This document shows positions 43,892 to 50,850 of a DNA stretch of 64,000 nt, piece after piece; position 1 is the first letter of the stretch, and each line of letters begins with the position of its first letter. This stretch comes from Carnobacterium_A antarcticum. GTDB taxonomy: Bacteria; Bacillota; Bacilli; Lactobacillales; Carnobacteriaceae. The stretch is from assembly GCF_042658365.1 (NCBI RefSeq), contig NZ_JBHSQC010000025.1. One strand, 5' to 3'. Under the pieces are notes generated by a model. That model was not told the DNA's origin. It made no database searches and saw only the letters and a list, made by a program, of their open reading frames with translations. Position numbers and translations under genes: made by a program.

Positions 43892-44349
43892 TTTCTCTCT
43901 ACCTCCTTATTCACACATTCTCCAGTTGTGTTTTATTTCCGGTAGGATTTATAATAATTTGTTCTCTAACTAGCTGTTTAGGTGTAAAAAATATTTTCTT
44001 GGTTTGTTAAGCCCTCTTGTGGTTTCACACACCTGCCTTTTTGTGTCCAATGAACCCAACAAATATAGTTTAACTTCTGCAACCATTTAATCATTTTCTC
44101 ATTATTCACATTTTGTTCACCTATTAAATTTGATTTAATTGTACCGTATTTTAATTTTTATACCAAATGTTATCCCCTGAAAAATAAGCTTAGATGATAT
44201 CTTTTAAACAAATAAATCTTTTTTAAGCTCATTCGATTTCTTTGAAAAATTGTTGAATCTCCCAGTTTCTACTTGATTTTTTTTATTTTATCTATCTGTC
44301 CCACTTTTCTCATTTTATTATCACTTTCATTGCGCTAACTTTTTTATCT

Positions 44350-44392
44350 AAAAAATACTCATAAAATTCTATAGACTAGAATTTCATGAGTA
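44350..44392 (-). terminator. Long hairpin terminator at the prophage edge
   Basis: TACTCAT and an AAATTCTA block (44356-44371) pair with TAGAATTT and ATGAGTA (44377-44392) with one mismatch, followed by six U on the minus strand. It shields the lipoprotein genes from prophage transcription. Confidence 0.75.
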
Positions 44393-44520
44393 CTAAGCGT
44401 TATTTACAATAAAACTCACAACGAACAATTTACATACATCTCCCCCTGAATCAGAGCTCTAAAAAGATAAGCAGGATGGGAGCAGAGTTATTAAAATGCA
44501 GAATAATGCTTGTTACGGAA

Positions 44521-44569
44521 GATAAGGGGTTGAAACCTACCTCTACAATCCTTATCCCATATAGGTTTC
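44521..44569. repeat. Interleaved inverted repeats (possible pseudoknot or att structure)
   Basis: GATAAGG (44521-44527) is complementary to CCTTATC (44550-44556), and GAAACCTA (44532-44539) to TAGGTTTC (44562-44569). The two pairs overlap as in an H-type pseudoknot. Confidence 0.5.
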
Positions 44570-44642
44570 TCGCTACTTTTTAATTACAAGGTGAGCAGAA
44601 TATGAGCAGAATTTTTCTTAATACTTTTTAGCATAATAGGGC

Positions 44643-44677
44643 AAAAACAGAACTTCATTTAATGGAGTTCTGTTTTT
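44643..44677 (-). terminator. Terminator after the leftmost prophage cargo gene
   Basis: AAAAACAGAACT (44643-44654) pairs with AGTTCTGTTTTT (44666-44677), with U-rich ends on both strands. Confidence 0.85.
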
Positions 44678-44683
44678 ATGTGG

Positions 44684-45445
44684 CTATCTTTTTAGGTGAA
44701 AGATTTTCGGATTTCCTATTTTGTCTTCCGTTATATACTCTAATTTCATTTTATTTAAAGGAATGTTTTCCAAACTAATCGTTATATCTCTAATGTCACC
44801 AATTTTAAGTACTTGGTTTTCTGTGTAAATTTTATTATCATAGAGCAACCTAAACTCTCTTTGGTATTCGTATTCTAAACGTTTAGAAAAAACTACTTCT
44901 AATGATCCTTTTTCAAATTCTTCTTCCTTTATATTAGAATCTTTTAAATGATTATAGTAGTCAACTCTTTTAGAAACGTTTTTTAATCCATCAATTTCCG
45001 ACTGATTTTTTATTTTTTTTAGAAATGCTTCTTTAGAAATAATTACCATTTCTCTTTTTCCTTTTATCTTTTTCAATTCTTCAATTATATTAGGATTGAT
45101 AATTACTTTATTATTTTTTATAGGCAAAAATAATTCTTCTACTTTTATTAAAGAAAAACAAGCTATTGGTAAATAACCATATTCTCCTTTTAATTTAGTC
45201 TGTACTATGTCCGTAATCGGAAAATCAAACCATTCATCATTCTCTTCTTGCTTTATACTTACCTTAGTCCCCTTTGGAAGTAATTTTGAAAAGTACCCTT
45301 CATAGATATCTCCACGTATTTTATCTTCTTCTTTTATTTCTATATCCCAAAATGTCTTTAAGAGCGGAAAATAAATTTCGCCATCAAGAAATGATTTAAG
45401 ATACTCTTTATCTATAAATTTTATTAAAAACACTTGATTATTCAT
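44684..45445 (-). CDS. Unidentified cargo protein, weakly DUF2971-like
   Basis: 253 residues, soluble, very AT-rich. The N-terminus (YLKSFLDGEIYFPLLKTFWD, then RGDIYEGYF) matches the general pattern of DUF2971-like proteins, where an F/W-x-D and RGDxxEG block precede a catalytic-looking core. A YEYQREFRLLY segment lies near 212. Such genes are common as accessory genes at prophage ends and in defence islands. The biochemical role is unknown. The ribosome site AAGGAG is unusually far (about 15 bases) from ATG. Confidence 0.45.
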   Translation of the reverse strand: MNNQVFLIKFIDKEYLKSFLDGEIYFPLLKTFWDIEIKEEDKIRGDIYEGYFSKLLPKGTKVSIKQEENDEWFDFPITDIVQTKLKGEYGYLPIACFSLIKVEELFLPIKNNKVIINPNIIEELKKIKGKREMVIISKEAFLKKIKNQSEIDGLKNVSKRVDYYNHLKDSNIKEEEFEKGSLEVVFSKRLEYEYQREFRLLYDNKIYTENQVLKIGDIRDITISLENIPLNKMKLEYITEDKIGNPKIFHLKR

Positions 45446-45561
45446 TATTTATACTGATGCTCCTTTCATTTCAATTATATACATTTTTAAAACAAAATAT
45501 GCATAAGTCGAATTATAAATTTTGGTTATTATATAAGGATGAAAGATGTCGCATAATAAGT

Positions 45562-46188
45562 TTATGTTTTGATACAAGTAGCAGTTATTTTCCCTATTGC
45601 TTCTTCTGTAGGTGTATAATAGTGATCAAAGTCTTTTAAAAATTCTTCAGCTCTCAATGACTTAGGACCATCTCTTATATCCTCTATCCACTTTATTAGC
45701 AAATTTAATTTTGAAATAGCTTCACTATAGTCATTAATTATATCGATTGGAATATCCTTAATATCTAATCTTGTTAATATACTAATTTGATGAGTAGCAG
45801 CTAAAGCATCAGTAGCAATATTTTTATCAATATACTCTTCTATTTTATCAAATGCAGATTGTGATATTGATTGTTTTTTTCCATTCTCAATAAAAAAAGA
45901 AGCTGTAACTTTAGGCGGCAATAACGGAAATAGTTTTATTTGTTTTTTTATTTCTTCTTGATATAACGTAAAATTCGAATTTGCGTTGGATAGCATAGTA
46001 CTTATTATTTCTTTTATCTTGTTATCGTGGTCTCTTTCTTGTTGTTTCCTTAATCTCCGTTCCCCCCATGCAAAGAATAAAGAAATAATTACTGCCGAAA
46101 ATGTACTTATAGTTGATAATAGATTTAACCAAAAATCAGTTCCTGATGTTTCACGAACTACCATATATACTAAATTACCTAGAATCAT
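45562..46188 (-). CDS. Membrane-anchored coiled-coil cargo protein of unknown function
   Basis: About 208 residues from ATG at 46188 (GGAGG 12 bases upstream; a longer frame starts at 46224 without a ribosome site). One membrane helix at about 20-42 (WLNLLSTISTFSAVIISLFF) is followed by a charged RRLRKQQERD segment and a helical cytoplasmic part. The family was not recognised. It lies between the endolysin terminator and the prophage edge, a usual place for superinfection-exclusion or defence genes. Confidence 0.45.
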   Translation of the reverse strand: MILGNLVYMVVRETSGTDFWLNLLSTISTFSAVIISLFFAWGERRLRKQQERDHDNKIKEIISTMLSNANSNFTLYQEEIKKQIKLFPLLPPKVTASFFIENGKKQSISQSAFDKIEEYIDKNIATDALAATHQISILTRLDIKDIPIDIINDYSEAISKLNLLIKWIEDIRDGPKSLRAEEFLKDFDHYYTPTEEAIGKITATCIKT

Positions 46189-46240
46189 TTTGTTATTTAT
46201 CCTCCAATCACATTTATTAATCATGATACAGTAAAAACAT

Positions 46241-46277
46241 CAAAAAAATAACCCTACCTCTTAATTGAGATAGGGTT
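46241..46277 (-). terminator. Terminator after the endolysin
   Basis: AACCCTATCTC (46277-46267) pairs with GAGGTAGGGTT (46260-46250) on the minus strand, followed by a run of U. Confidence 0.85.
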
Positions 46278-46286
46278 TTACTATAC

Positions 46287-47282
46287 TTAATATTTAATCT
46301 TTTGACCAACATAAATTTTATTAGCATCTTTAATTCCGTTTTTGTCTTGTAGCTGCTTAGTAGTTGATTCCACTTTCAAAGCAATTCCACTTAGAGTATC
46401 ACCTGATTTGACTGTATAGGTTCCGCCTGCAGCTGCGGCGCCTGAAAGCTTGATAACTTGACCAACATTAATTAAGTTTGCGTTCTTAATGCCGTTCAAA
46501 TCCTGCAACGCTTTAACAGTCGTGCCGTGTTTAGCTGCGATAGTGCTTAAGTTATCTCCACTTTTAACGGTATACGTTGCTGTTTTGGTCGGTACTGCCG
46601 CAACTGGTGCTTTAAGTATTAGCTTCTGGCCAACACTGATCACGTTCTTATTTTTAATTCCGTTCCATGCAGCCAAATTACCCACGCTCACACCGCTTTT
46701 GCTAGAAATAGCGGATAATGTGTCACCTGATTTAACCGTGTAGCTATCACCAGTAATTTTATCGTTTGTTGGTTTAGCTGGTTCTGGTGCAGGTTTGCTA
46801 GGCGCTGCTACTGCGCCACCTAATACTTGTTTGTCGAATTGAACTAAATTGTTAGCTTTAATGATAGAAATGATTTTAAATTGATACTGTGGATCCGTAG
46901 CATATCCAGCATCGTGAATAGCTTTGATTTGTTTTTTATAGTCTGTCAATTCTAAAGCATTCTTATAGCGGCTGTTTACATTTAAAAACACACCGTAGTC
47001 TTTAATAGAGGTTGCCCAATCCGGATACGATCTAAAGTTAGCGGTGATATTATAAGTGACACCACCATACACTTCCCACGTGGCCATGTTTGCTGCGTTG
47101 CCTCCGTATGACCCTTTGATACCAAATAGGTTGTTATACTTGGTAGCTAAACCGGATTGACCCCACGAGCTTTCTAGTGCTGCTTGTGCGATGGCCACGG
47201 ATGGTAAAACTTTGTAAATGGACCACAACTGCATGGCTCCTGGTTTAACTTTATTAATGAAGTTTTCTGTTAATGCGCTCAT
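46287..47282 (-). CDS. Phage endolysin: GH73 glucosaminidase with three LysM domains
   Basis: 331 residues, no signal peptide, so export depends on the holin. Residues 1-150 form a GH73 N-acetylglucosaminidase with the catalytic Glu near 37 in AALESSWGQSG and NLFGIKG. Three LysM modules follow at about 181-224, 235-278 and 289-331, each starting YTVKSGD and ending VGQ, for peptidoglycan binding. The start overlaps the holin stop. It is the last lysis gene. Confidence 0.92.
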   Translation of the reverse strand: MSALTENFINKVKPGAMQLWSIYKVLPSVAIAQAALESSWGQSGLATKYNNLFGIKGSYGGNAANMATWEVYGGVTYNITANFRSYPDWATSIKDYGVFLNVNSRYKNALELTDYKKQIKAIHDAGYATDPQYQFKIISIIKANNLVQFDKQVLGGAVAAPSKPAPEPAKPTNDKITGDSYTVKSGDTLSAISSKSGVSVGNLAAWNGIKNKNVISVGQKLILKAPVAAVPTKTATYTVKSGDNLSTIAAKHGTTVKALQDLNGIKNANLINVGQVIKLSGAAAAGGTYTVKSGDTLSGIALKVESTTKQLQDKNGIKDANKIYVGQKIKY

Positions 47283-47545
47283 TATTTGTTCTCCCCTTTC
47301 ATATCTTTCAAAACGTTGTCAGCATATTGCGCTTCTGCGGTCAGTGAATTGTTTTTCCAACCAGCAAATATTGAAATGACTAAAGTAAGAATCGTTGACA
47401 CACCTTCATAAATTTCAGCATCGCCAAAAGGTAACAATTGGAATTCGAAAATAGAAACCGATACTTGATTGATTAATATGAAGAATAAACCGATAATGCG
47501 TACCCACGTTTTTGTTGGTACTCCTTTAAAATTAAAACTTTTCAT
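47282..47545 (-). CDS. Phage holin, phi-LC3 family
   Basis: 87 residues with two hydrophobic helices (about 13-36 and 48-65), a short loop with PFGDAEIYEGV and a charged C-terminus. The N-terminal NFKGVPTKTWVRIIGL pattern is that of phi-LC3 holins. It forms pores that release the endolysin encoded directly downstream. Confidence 0.88.
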   Translation of the reverse strand: MKSFNFKGVPTKTWVRIIGLFFILINQVSVSIFEFQLLPFGDAEIYEGVSTILTLVISIFAGWKNNSLTAEAQYADNVLKDMKGENK

Positions 47546-47556
47546 TATTGTTTCTC

Positions 47557-47934
47557 CTACTTTCCTAATAGATTTAATATTGTTTGTATAACTAAGTAGC
47601 CTGCGCTACCACCACCGAAAACCATCGCAAGCAACTTCATCCGTGTATCTGTGCTTAGCTTCTTCATTTCACTAGATCGTTCAGCTTCTTTTTCTCTTGT
47701 CGTGGTAACCGTGTTGAATACACTACCCATTTGTTCTGATAATCGTTCATTTTGCTTCATCAAACTTTCATTCTGACTCATCATAATTTTTGAACGTTCG
47801 GCTGATTGAGCTTGGTTAATTAAGACCGAATCTTTTAGTTCTTTAATATTTTTCTGGATGTCTTCATTCGACTGTTCCAATTTATAAATACGTTTTTCAT
47901 GATTATCCAAGCTAGGCGCTTCAACTTCTTTCAC
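47557..47934 (-). CDS. XhlA-like lysis-associated coiled-coil membrane protein
   Basis: 125 residues. A long coiled coil (about 10-90, rich in Glu, Gln, Lys, Met) ends in a C-terminal membrane helix (about 100-122). This layout and its place before holin and endolysin match the XhlA/hemolysin family. The start is GTG at 47934 with AAGGAG upstream. Confidence 0.7.
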   Translation of the reverse strand: MKEVEAPSLDNHEKRIYKLEQSNEDIQKNIKELKDSVLINQAQSAERSKIMMSQNESLMKQNERLSEQMGSVFNTVTTTREKEAERSSEMKKLSTDTRMKLLAMVFGGGSAGYLVIQTILNLLGK

Positions 47935-47957
47935 ATTTCGTCACTCCTTTTCTCAAT

Positions 47958-47990
47958 ATAAAAAGACCCACTCATAATTGAGTGAATCTT
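47958..47990 (-). terminator. Terminator between the cargo block and the lysis genes
   Basis: On the minus strand AAGATTCACTCA pairs over its full length with TGAGTGGGTCTT, with two G-U pairs, around TAAT; a U-rich tail follows. Confidence 0.7.
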
Positions 47991-48010
47991 CATTTCATTC
48001 TTATTTTCGG

Positions 48011-48029
48011 TTACCGCGCAGTTTGGTTC
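48011..48029 (+). repeat. 19-bp cargo-boundary repeat, copy 1
   Basis: TTACCGCGCAGTTTGGTTC. Identical copies are at 48914-48932 and 49275-49293. A 13-base core also occurs in the tail-fibre gene. Confidence 0.85.
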
Positions 48030-48196
48030 AGGTGATTGATCTCTTTTATTAAAATTTCTAATTCAGCTAACTTCATCTTCTGTTTTTTTGATATTTTAAT
48101 ATAATTTATATAAGATATAATGAGCAAAATTAACATTACAATTGAAATAAAATTGAATAATGTCCCGAATTCTAAAACTATAAAAGTAGGATTCAC
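48011..48196 (-). CDS. Small single-helix membrane protein with repeat-encoded C-terminus
   Basis: 61 residues starting at GTG 48196, with GAGGAGG 7 bases upstream. A hydrophobic helix (about 12-36) is followed by a basic segment and an acidic/hydrophobic tail. The last six codons (LNQTAR and stop) are supplied by the 19-bp repeat at 48011-48029. It may act with the SEC-C protein upstream, 13 bases away. Confidence 0.55.
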   Translation of the reverse strand: MNPTFIVLEFGTLFNFISIVMLILLIISYINYIKISKKQKMKLAELEILIKEINHLNQTAR

Positions 48197-48209
48197 TTAA
48201 ACTCCTCCT

Positions 48210-48830
48210 CTATTTACTGTGACATTTTTTATACTTTATCCCACTACCACAAGGGCATTTTTCGTTTCTGCCTATTTTATTTTTAATTGTTGGTTGATTT
48301 CTAACTGGTTCTATTGGCTTAATACTTTCTTCATTATTATCATAGTAATTATTTATAGTAGTGTTTATAATTTGTTCAGTATTTATATTTTGAGTTCCAG
48401 TTACTTCACCATCTAACATTCGAGGCAATATGAATAAAATAATAGTTAAAATTATGTTAATCCAAAATTGAATATCACTTCTTTTTTCATCTCTGCTTTT
48501 TGGCAAAAGATCGACTAGACTCGATAATCCTGGTGTTTGTTTTTTTGTTTTAATAGCTATTTCATCAACAGAAAAACCATTTTTTTGGGCTTCTTTTAAT
48601 ATTTCAGAGAATGTTTTTAATTCTTCAAATTGTCTTTGAGGAGAACTTATTATGTTGATGATATTATTTACCATTTCATACGTTCCGTCTAATATTCTAG
48701 CCATATTGCCACATTTCGGACAATTTGTTTTGTTACCTTTCATTACTATAGTAGCTGATCCTGCCCCTGACATTCCAATAATGTTCGTTGAAAAAATATT
48801 ACCACAACTATCACATACTGATGGAAACAA
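48210..48830 (-). CDS. Membrane protein with zinc ribbon and C-terminal SEC-C motif
   Basis: 206 residues. N-terminal zinc ribbon (CDSC, then CPKC), a helical region, one or two membrane helices at about 122-140, a polar Asn/Ile stretch, and a C-terminal SEC-C zinc motif (GRNEKCPCGSGIKYKKCH). SEC-C is best known from SecA but also occurs in stand-alone accessory proteins. The start appears to be TTG at 48830, which is uncertain. It lies inside the prophage late region as cargo. Confidence 0.65.
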   Translation of the reverse strand: MFPSVCDSCGNIFSTNIIGMSGAGSATIVMKGNKTNCPKCGNMARILDGTYEMVNNIINIISSPQRQFEELKTFSEILKEAQKNGFSVDEIAIKTKKQTPGLSSLVDLLPKSRDEKRSDIQFWINIILTIILFILPRMLDGEVTGTQNINTEQIINTTINNYYDNNEESIKPIEPVRNQPTIKNKIGRNEKCPCGSGIKYKKCHSK

Positions 48831-48913
48831 AATATCACTCTTCTCTTTTTCATTTAATTATATACTAACTAAATATAAAAAGAGAGTCTAATTTTTATAT
48901 TCTTATTTTTCAG

Positions 48914-48932
48914 TTACCGCGCAGTTTGGTTC
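48914..48932 (+). repeat. 19-bp cargo-boundary repeat, copy 2
   Basis: Identical to copy 1. An inverted partial copy, ACTGCGCGGTAA, lies at 49003-49014, so 48914-49014 is also bounded by a 12-bp inverted repeat. Confidence 0.85.
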
Positions 48933-49015
48933 CTGTCCAAATCATTGACACAAGTATTGATTTATAAGTGTTTATAGCTACTTTTAACCACTCATCTGTA
49001 TTACTGCGCGGTAAA

Positions 49016-49042
49016 ATAAAAAGCCCTCAATTATGAGCGCTT
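49016..49042 (-). terminator. Terminator of the ribbon-helix-helix gene
   Basis: On the minus strand GCGCTCA and TGAGGGC pair around TAAT, then a U-run follows. The stop codon of the gene lies in the stem. Confidence 0.6.
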
Positions 49043-49201
49043 CTCTTTACGATATTCTTCTAACATTTGTTGTTCATCATTGAATTGATTCATTTGAGCA
49101 CCAATCCAAGTAGAAACTTTTATACCTTGTTTACTTGCGTGTTTAAGAAATTCTTCATAGATTTCTTCCTCAACAGTAATATTTAATCTTTTTGAAACCA
49201 T
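49031..49201 (-). CDS. Small ribbon-helix-helix type DNA-binding protein
   Basis: 56 residues from ATG at 49201 (AGGGGG upstream; the longer frame from 49237 is less likely). RLNITVEEEIYEEFLKHASK, then VSTWIGAQM, gives the beta-helix-helix pattern of Arc/CopG proteins. It may regulate a cargo gene or be an orphan antitoxin. No toxin partner is visible beside it. Confidence 0.6.
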   Translation of the reverse strand: MVSKRLNITVEEEIYEEFLKHASKQGIKVSTWIGAQMNQFNDEQQMLEEYRKEKRS

Positions 49202-49274
49202 ATGTATACCCCCTAAATGAGATATACATATTATCATTTATTCGCTAATAAATATCAATACACACTAATACGCA

Positions 49275-49293
49275 TTACCGCGCAGTTTGGTTC
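49275..49293 (+). repeat. 19-bp cargo-boundary repeat, copy 3
   Basis: Identical to copies 1 and 2. It lies between the acyltransferase stop and the small DNA-binding gene. Confidence 0.85.
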
Positions 49294-49302
49294 TGATTTC
49301 CT

Positions 49303-50298
49303 TTAAACTAGTCGGGTGCCAATAATCAAATTACTGTAAGTATCGACTTTAAATTTACTTCCGATATATTTATATAAAAATATACAACTTAAAGTGATTC
49401 CTACAATAATCAAAGGTCTTGCTAGTGTTAGTGCCCACAAATCATACCGATTAAAAATAGAAGTTACTAGACCTGCCACTGGCATGTGGAGTAGATAGAT
49501 ACTAAAAGATTCTAATCCTATATTTAGAAAAACTTTAGTGTTCATAAATTTCATTGTAGCTAGTCCAAACACCAGTGAAATTGCAATAGGTTGTAAAATC
49601 AAGGTGGCATAACCCCAGTATCCGGATGTAATATCAAATAGTTTTATAAAAATTAACAAAGCTACATACATAAATAACAAAAAGAATTTATATTTACTGC
49701 ATCTGTATCCTAATTTCATTAAAGAATTATTACTGGCTATTATCAAACCAACACTAAAATAGCCAATGAAATTTAAAGGATTCAAAAAGTTATTTATCCC
49801 ATCAATAAATCCCGTTGCCGTTATTAAAATACTTAAGCACGATACTGCAATTGTGCTGATAACAAAAGCGTTATTTTTTGAAGTATAAAAAAATAAAAGA
49901 TAAAAAAAGACCAATAGAGTTAGGTAATACAAATAGCTTCCGTTCCCTAATATAAAGTCTACCCAACCACCAAACTCTATTCCCCCTTTTCTCAATACGA
50001 TATAAAGATAAACTACTGTTCCCGTCACTATCCACGGTATCAATATAGTGTTTACTTTTCGTTTGAAATAGGTCTTAATAGTGTATTTATTTCGATAAAA
50101 TAAATAGCCAGATATAATAAAAAATATACCCACACCTACACTACCTATCTGTTCCAATATCCATGAAAACTGTACATTTAGTTGATTGGTATCTCTGAAA
50201 ACAGTGGCACAATGAGCAGATACAATACTGATGATTGCGAGTCCTTTTAAAGAGTAAATATAATTTCTTTCTGTGATCTGAGAAGAATTGTTAACCAT
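49303..50298 (-). CDS. Acyltransferase-3 family membrane protein
   Basis: 331 residues with about ten hydrophobic helices. The first helix carries the family His (SLKGLAIISIVSAHCATVF), and later GIFFIISGYLFYRNK and SIYLLHMPVAG are standard. These proteins O-acylate surface sugars. In a prophage, the plausible role is lysogenic conversion of the wall or capsule to exclude other phages. GGGGG lies about 11 bases before ATG. A large inverted repeat lies just upstream. Confidence 0.82.
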   Translation of the reverse strand: MVNNSSQITERNYIYSLKGLAIISIVSAHCATVFRDTNQLNVQFSWILEQIGSVGVGIFFIISGYLFYRNKYTIKTYFKRKVNTILIPWIVTGTVVYLYIVLRKGGIEFGGWVDFILGNGSYLYYLTLLVFFYLLFFYTSKNNAFVISTIAVSCLSILITATGFIDGINNFLNPLNFIGYFSVGLIIASNNSLMKLGYRCSKYKFFLLFMYVALLIFIKLFDITSGYWGYATLILQPIAISLVFGLATMKFMNTKVFLNIGLESFSIYLLHMPVAGLVTSIFNRYDLWALTLARPLIIVGITLSCIFLYKYIGSKFKVDTYSNLIIGTRLV

Positions 50299-50312
50299 TT
50301 GCTTTATAACCC

Positions 50313-50362
50313 CCTAATTATATTATGTCAAACTGTTGATAGTATAACATAATATAATTAGG
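50313..50362. repeat. 16-bp perfect inverted repeat upstream of the acyltransferase gene
   Basis: CCTAATTATATTATGT (50313-50328) and ACATAATATAATTAGG (50347-50362), spacer 18 bases. No U-run follows on either strand, so a simple terminator is unlikely. It overlaps the probable promoter zone of the acyltransferase gene. Confidence 0.75.
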
Positions 50363-50439
50363 AAGTTTTTAGTATCAGTATCTGTTTGCCATTGATTTGT
50401 TTGTCTGTACCTTTTTTAATTTCAGATGGAAATTTTGTT

Positions 50440-50574
50440 CTACTTTTCAACCCGAGGTGTCGCAATGATCATTTCTTTTTCTTCTAATGTAATGAATTTC
50501 TTTTCAACCATTACATCTAAATAACTACTATCAATACGATTCATAATCCACATATTCAATAAAAACCCGTACAT
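50440..50574 (-). CDS. XkdX-like small phage protein
   Basis: 44 residues starting at ATG 50574, with AAGGAG nine bases upstream (an ATG at 50583 abuts the ribosome site). The pattern MYGFLLNMWIMNRIDSSYLD, then KKFITLEEKEMI, resembles XkdX proteins, which commonly follow the fibre genes in Gram-positive siphophages. The role is unknown. Confidence 0.65.
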   Translation of the reverse strand: MYGFLLNMWIMNRIDSSYLDVMVEKKFITLEEKEMIIATPRVEK

Positions 50575-50598
50575 ATCACTCATCTCCTTTCTTCCTTT

Positions 50599-50850
50599 CT
50601 ATGCCATGAATAACAAGCTTAATATTGTATTTTCTGCTGTTTCTAACCGTTTTTCCAATGAGGGAAGTTTGGGCGTTTGATCCGGTTCCTTTCCCGCCTC
50701 TAGCCATTTTTCACCATCCCATTTAGCTTTATATAACCCGTTGGGCATTTCTGTATAAATCCAATCTTCTTCTTTTGGTTGATCTAATAGAACAGTTTTT
50801 ATATCTATCAAAAAACCTTCTTCATTTACTTTATATATTTGAATTTTCAT
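50599..50850 (-). CDS. Small phage protein after the tail fibre
   Basis: 83 residues: a beta-rich N-terminal half with MPNGLYKAKWDGEKWLE and a C-terminal helix (LPSLEKRLETAENTILSLL). This resembles short tail-associated proteins found between fibre and XkdX genes. It overlaps the fibre gene by 4 bases. The function is unknown. Confidence 0.6.
   Translation of the reverse strand: MKIQIYKVNEEGFLIDIKTVLLDQPKEEDWIYTEMPNGLYKAKWDGEKWLEAGKEPDQTPKLPSLEKRLETAENTILSLLFMA

Larger units (their letters stand above)
43892..44642. other. Non-coding junction between chromosome and prophage
   Basis: No gene seen in 750 bases. It contains AT-rich lipoprotein upstream sequence (43892-44340), a minus-strand terminator (44350-44392), a pair of interleaved inverted repeats (44521-44569) and three GAGCAGA repeats (44482-44488, 44603-44609, 44613-44619). 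The repeats resemble integrase arm sites. The left attachment site probably lies here because bacterial genes end to the left and phage cargo begins to the right. The core was not identified. Confidence 0.5.

Noticed and set aside
44521..44569. tRNA or tmRNA end as the integration target
   Set aside because: No T-loop GTTCRANNC, acceptor stem or CCA-type end could be built; the segment folds as interleaved repeats instead.
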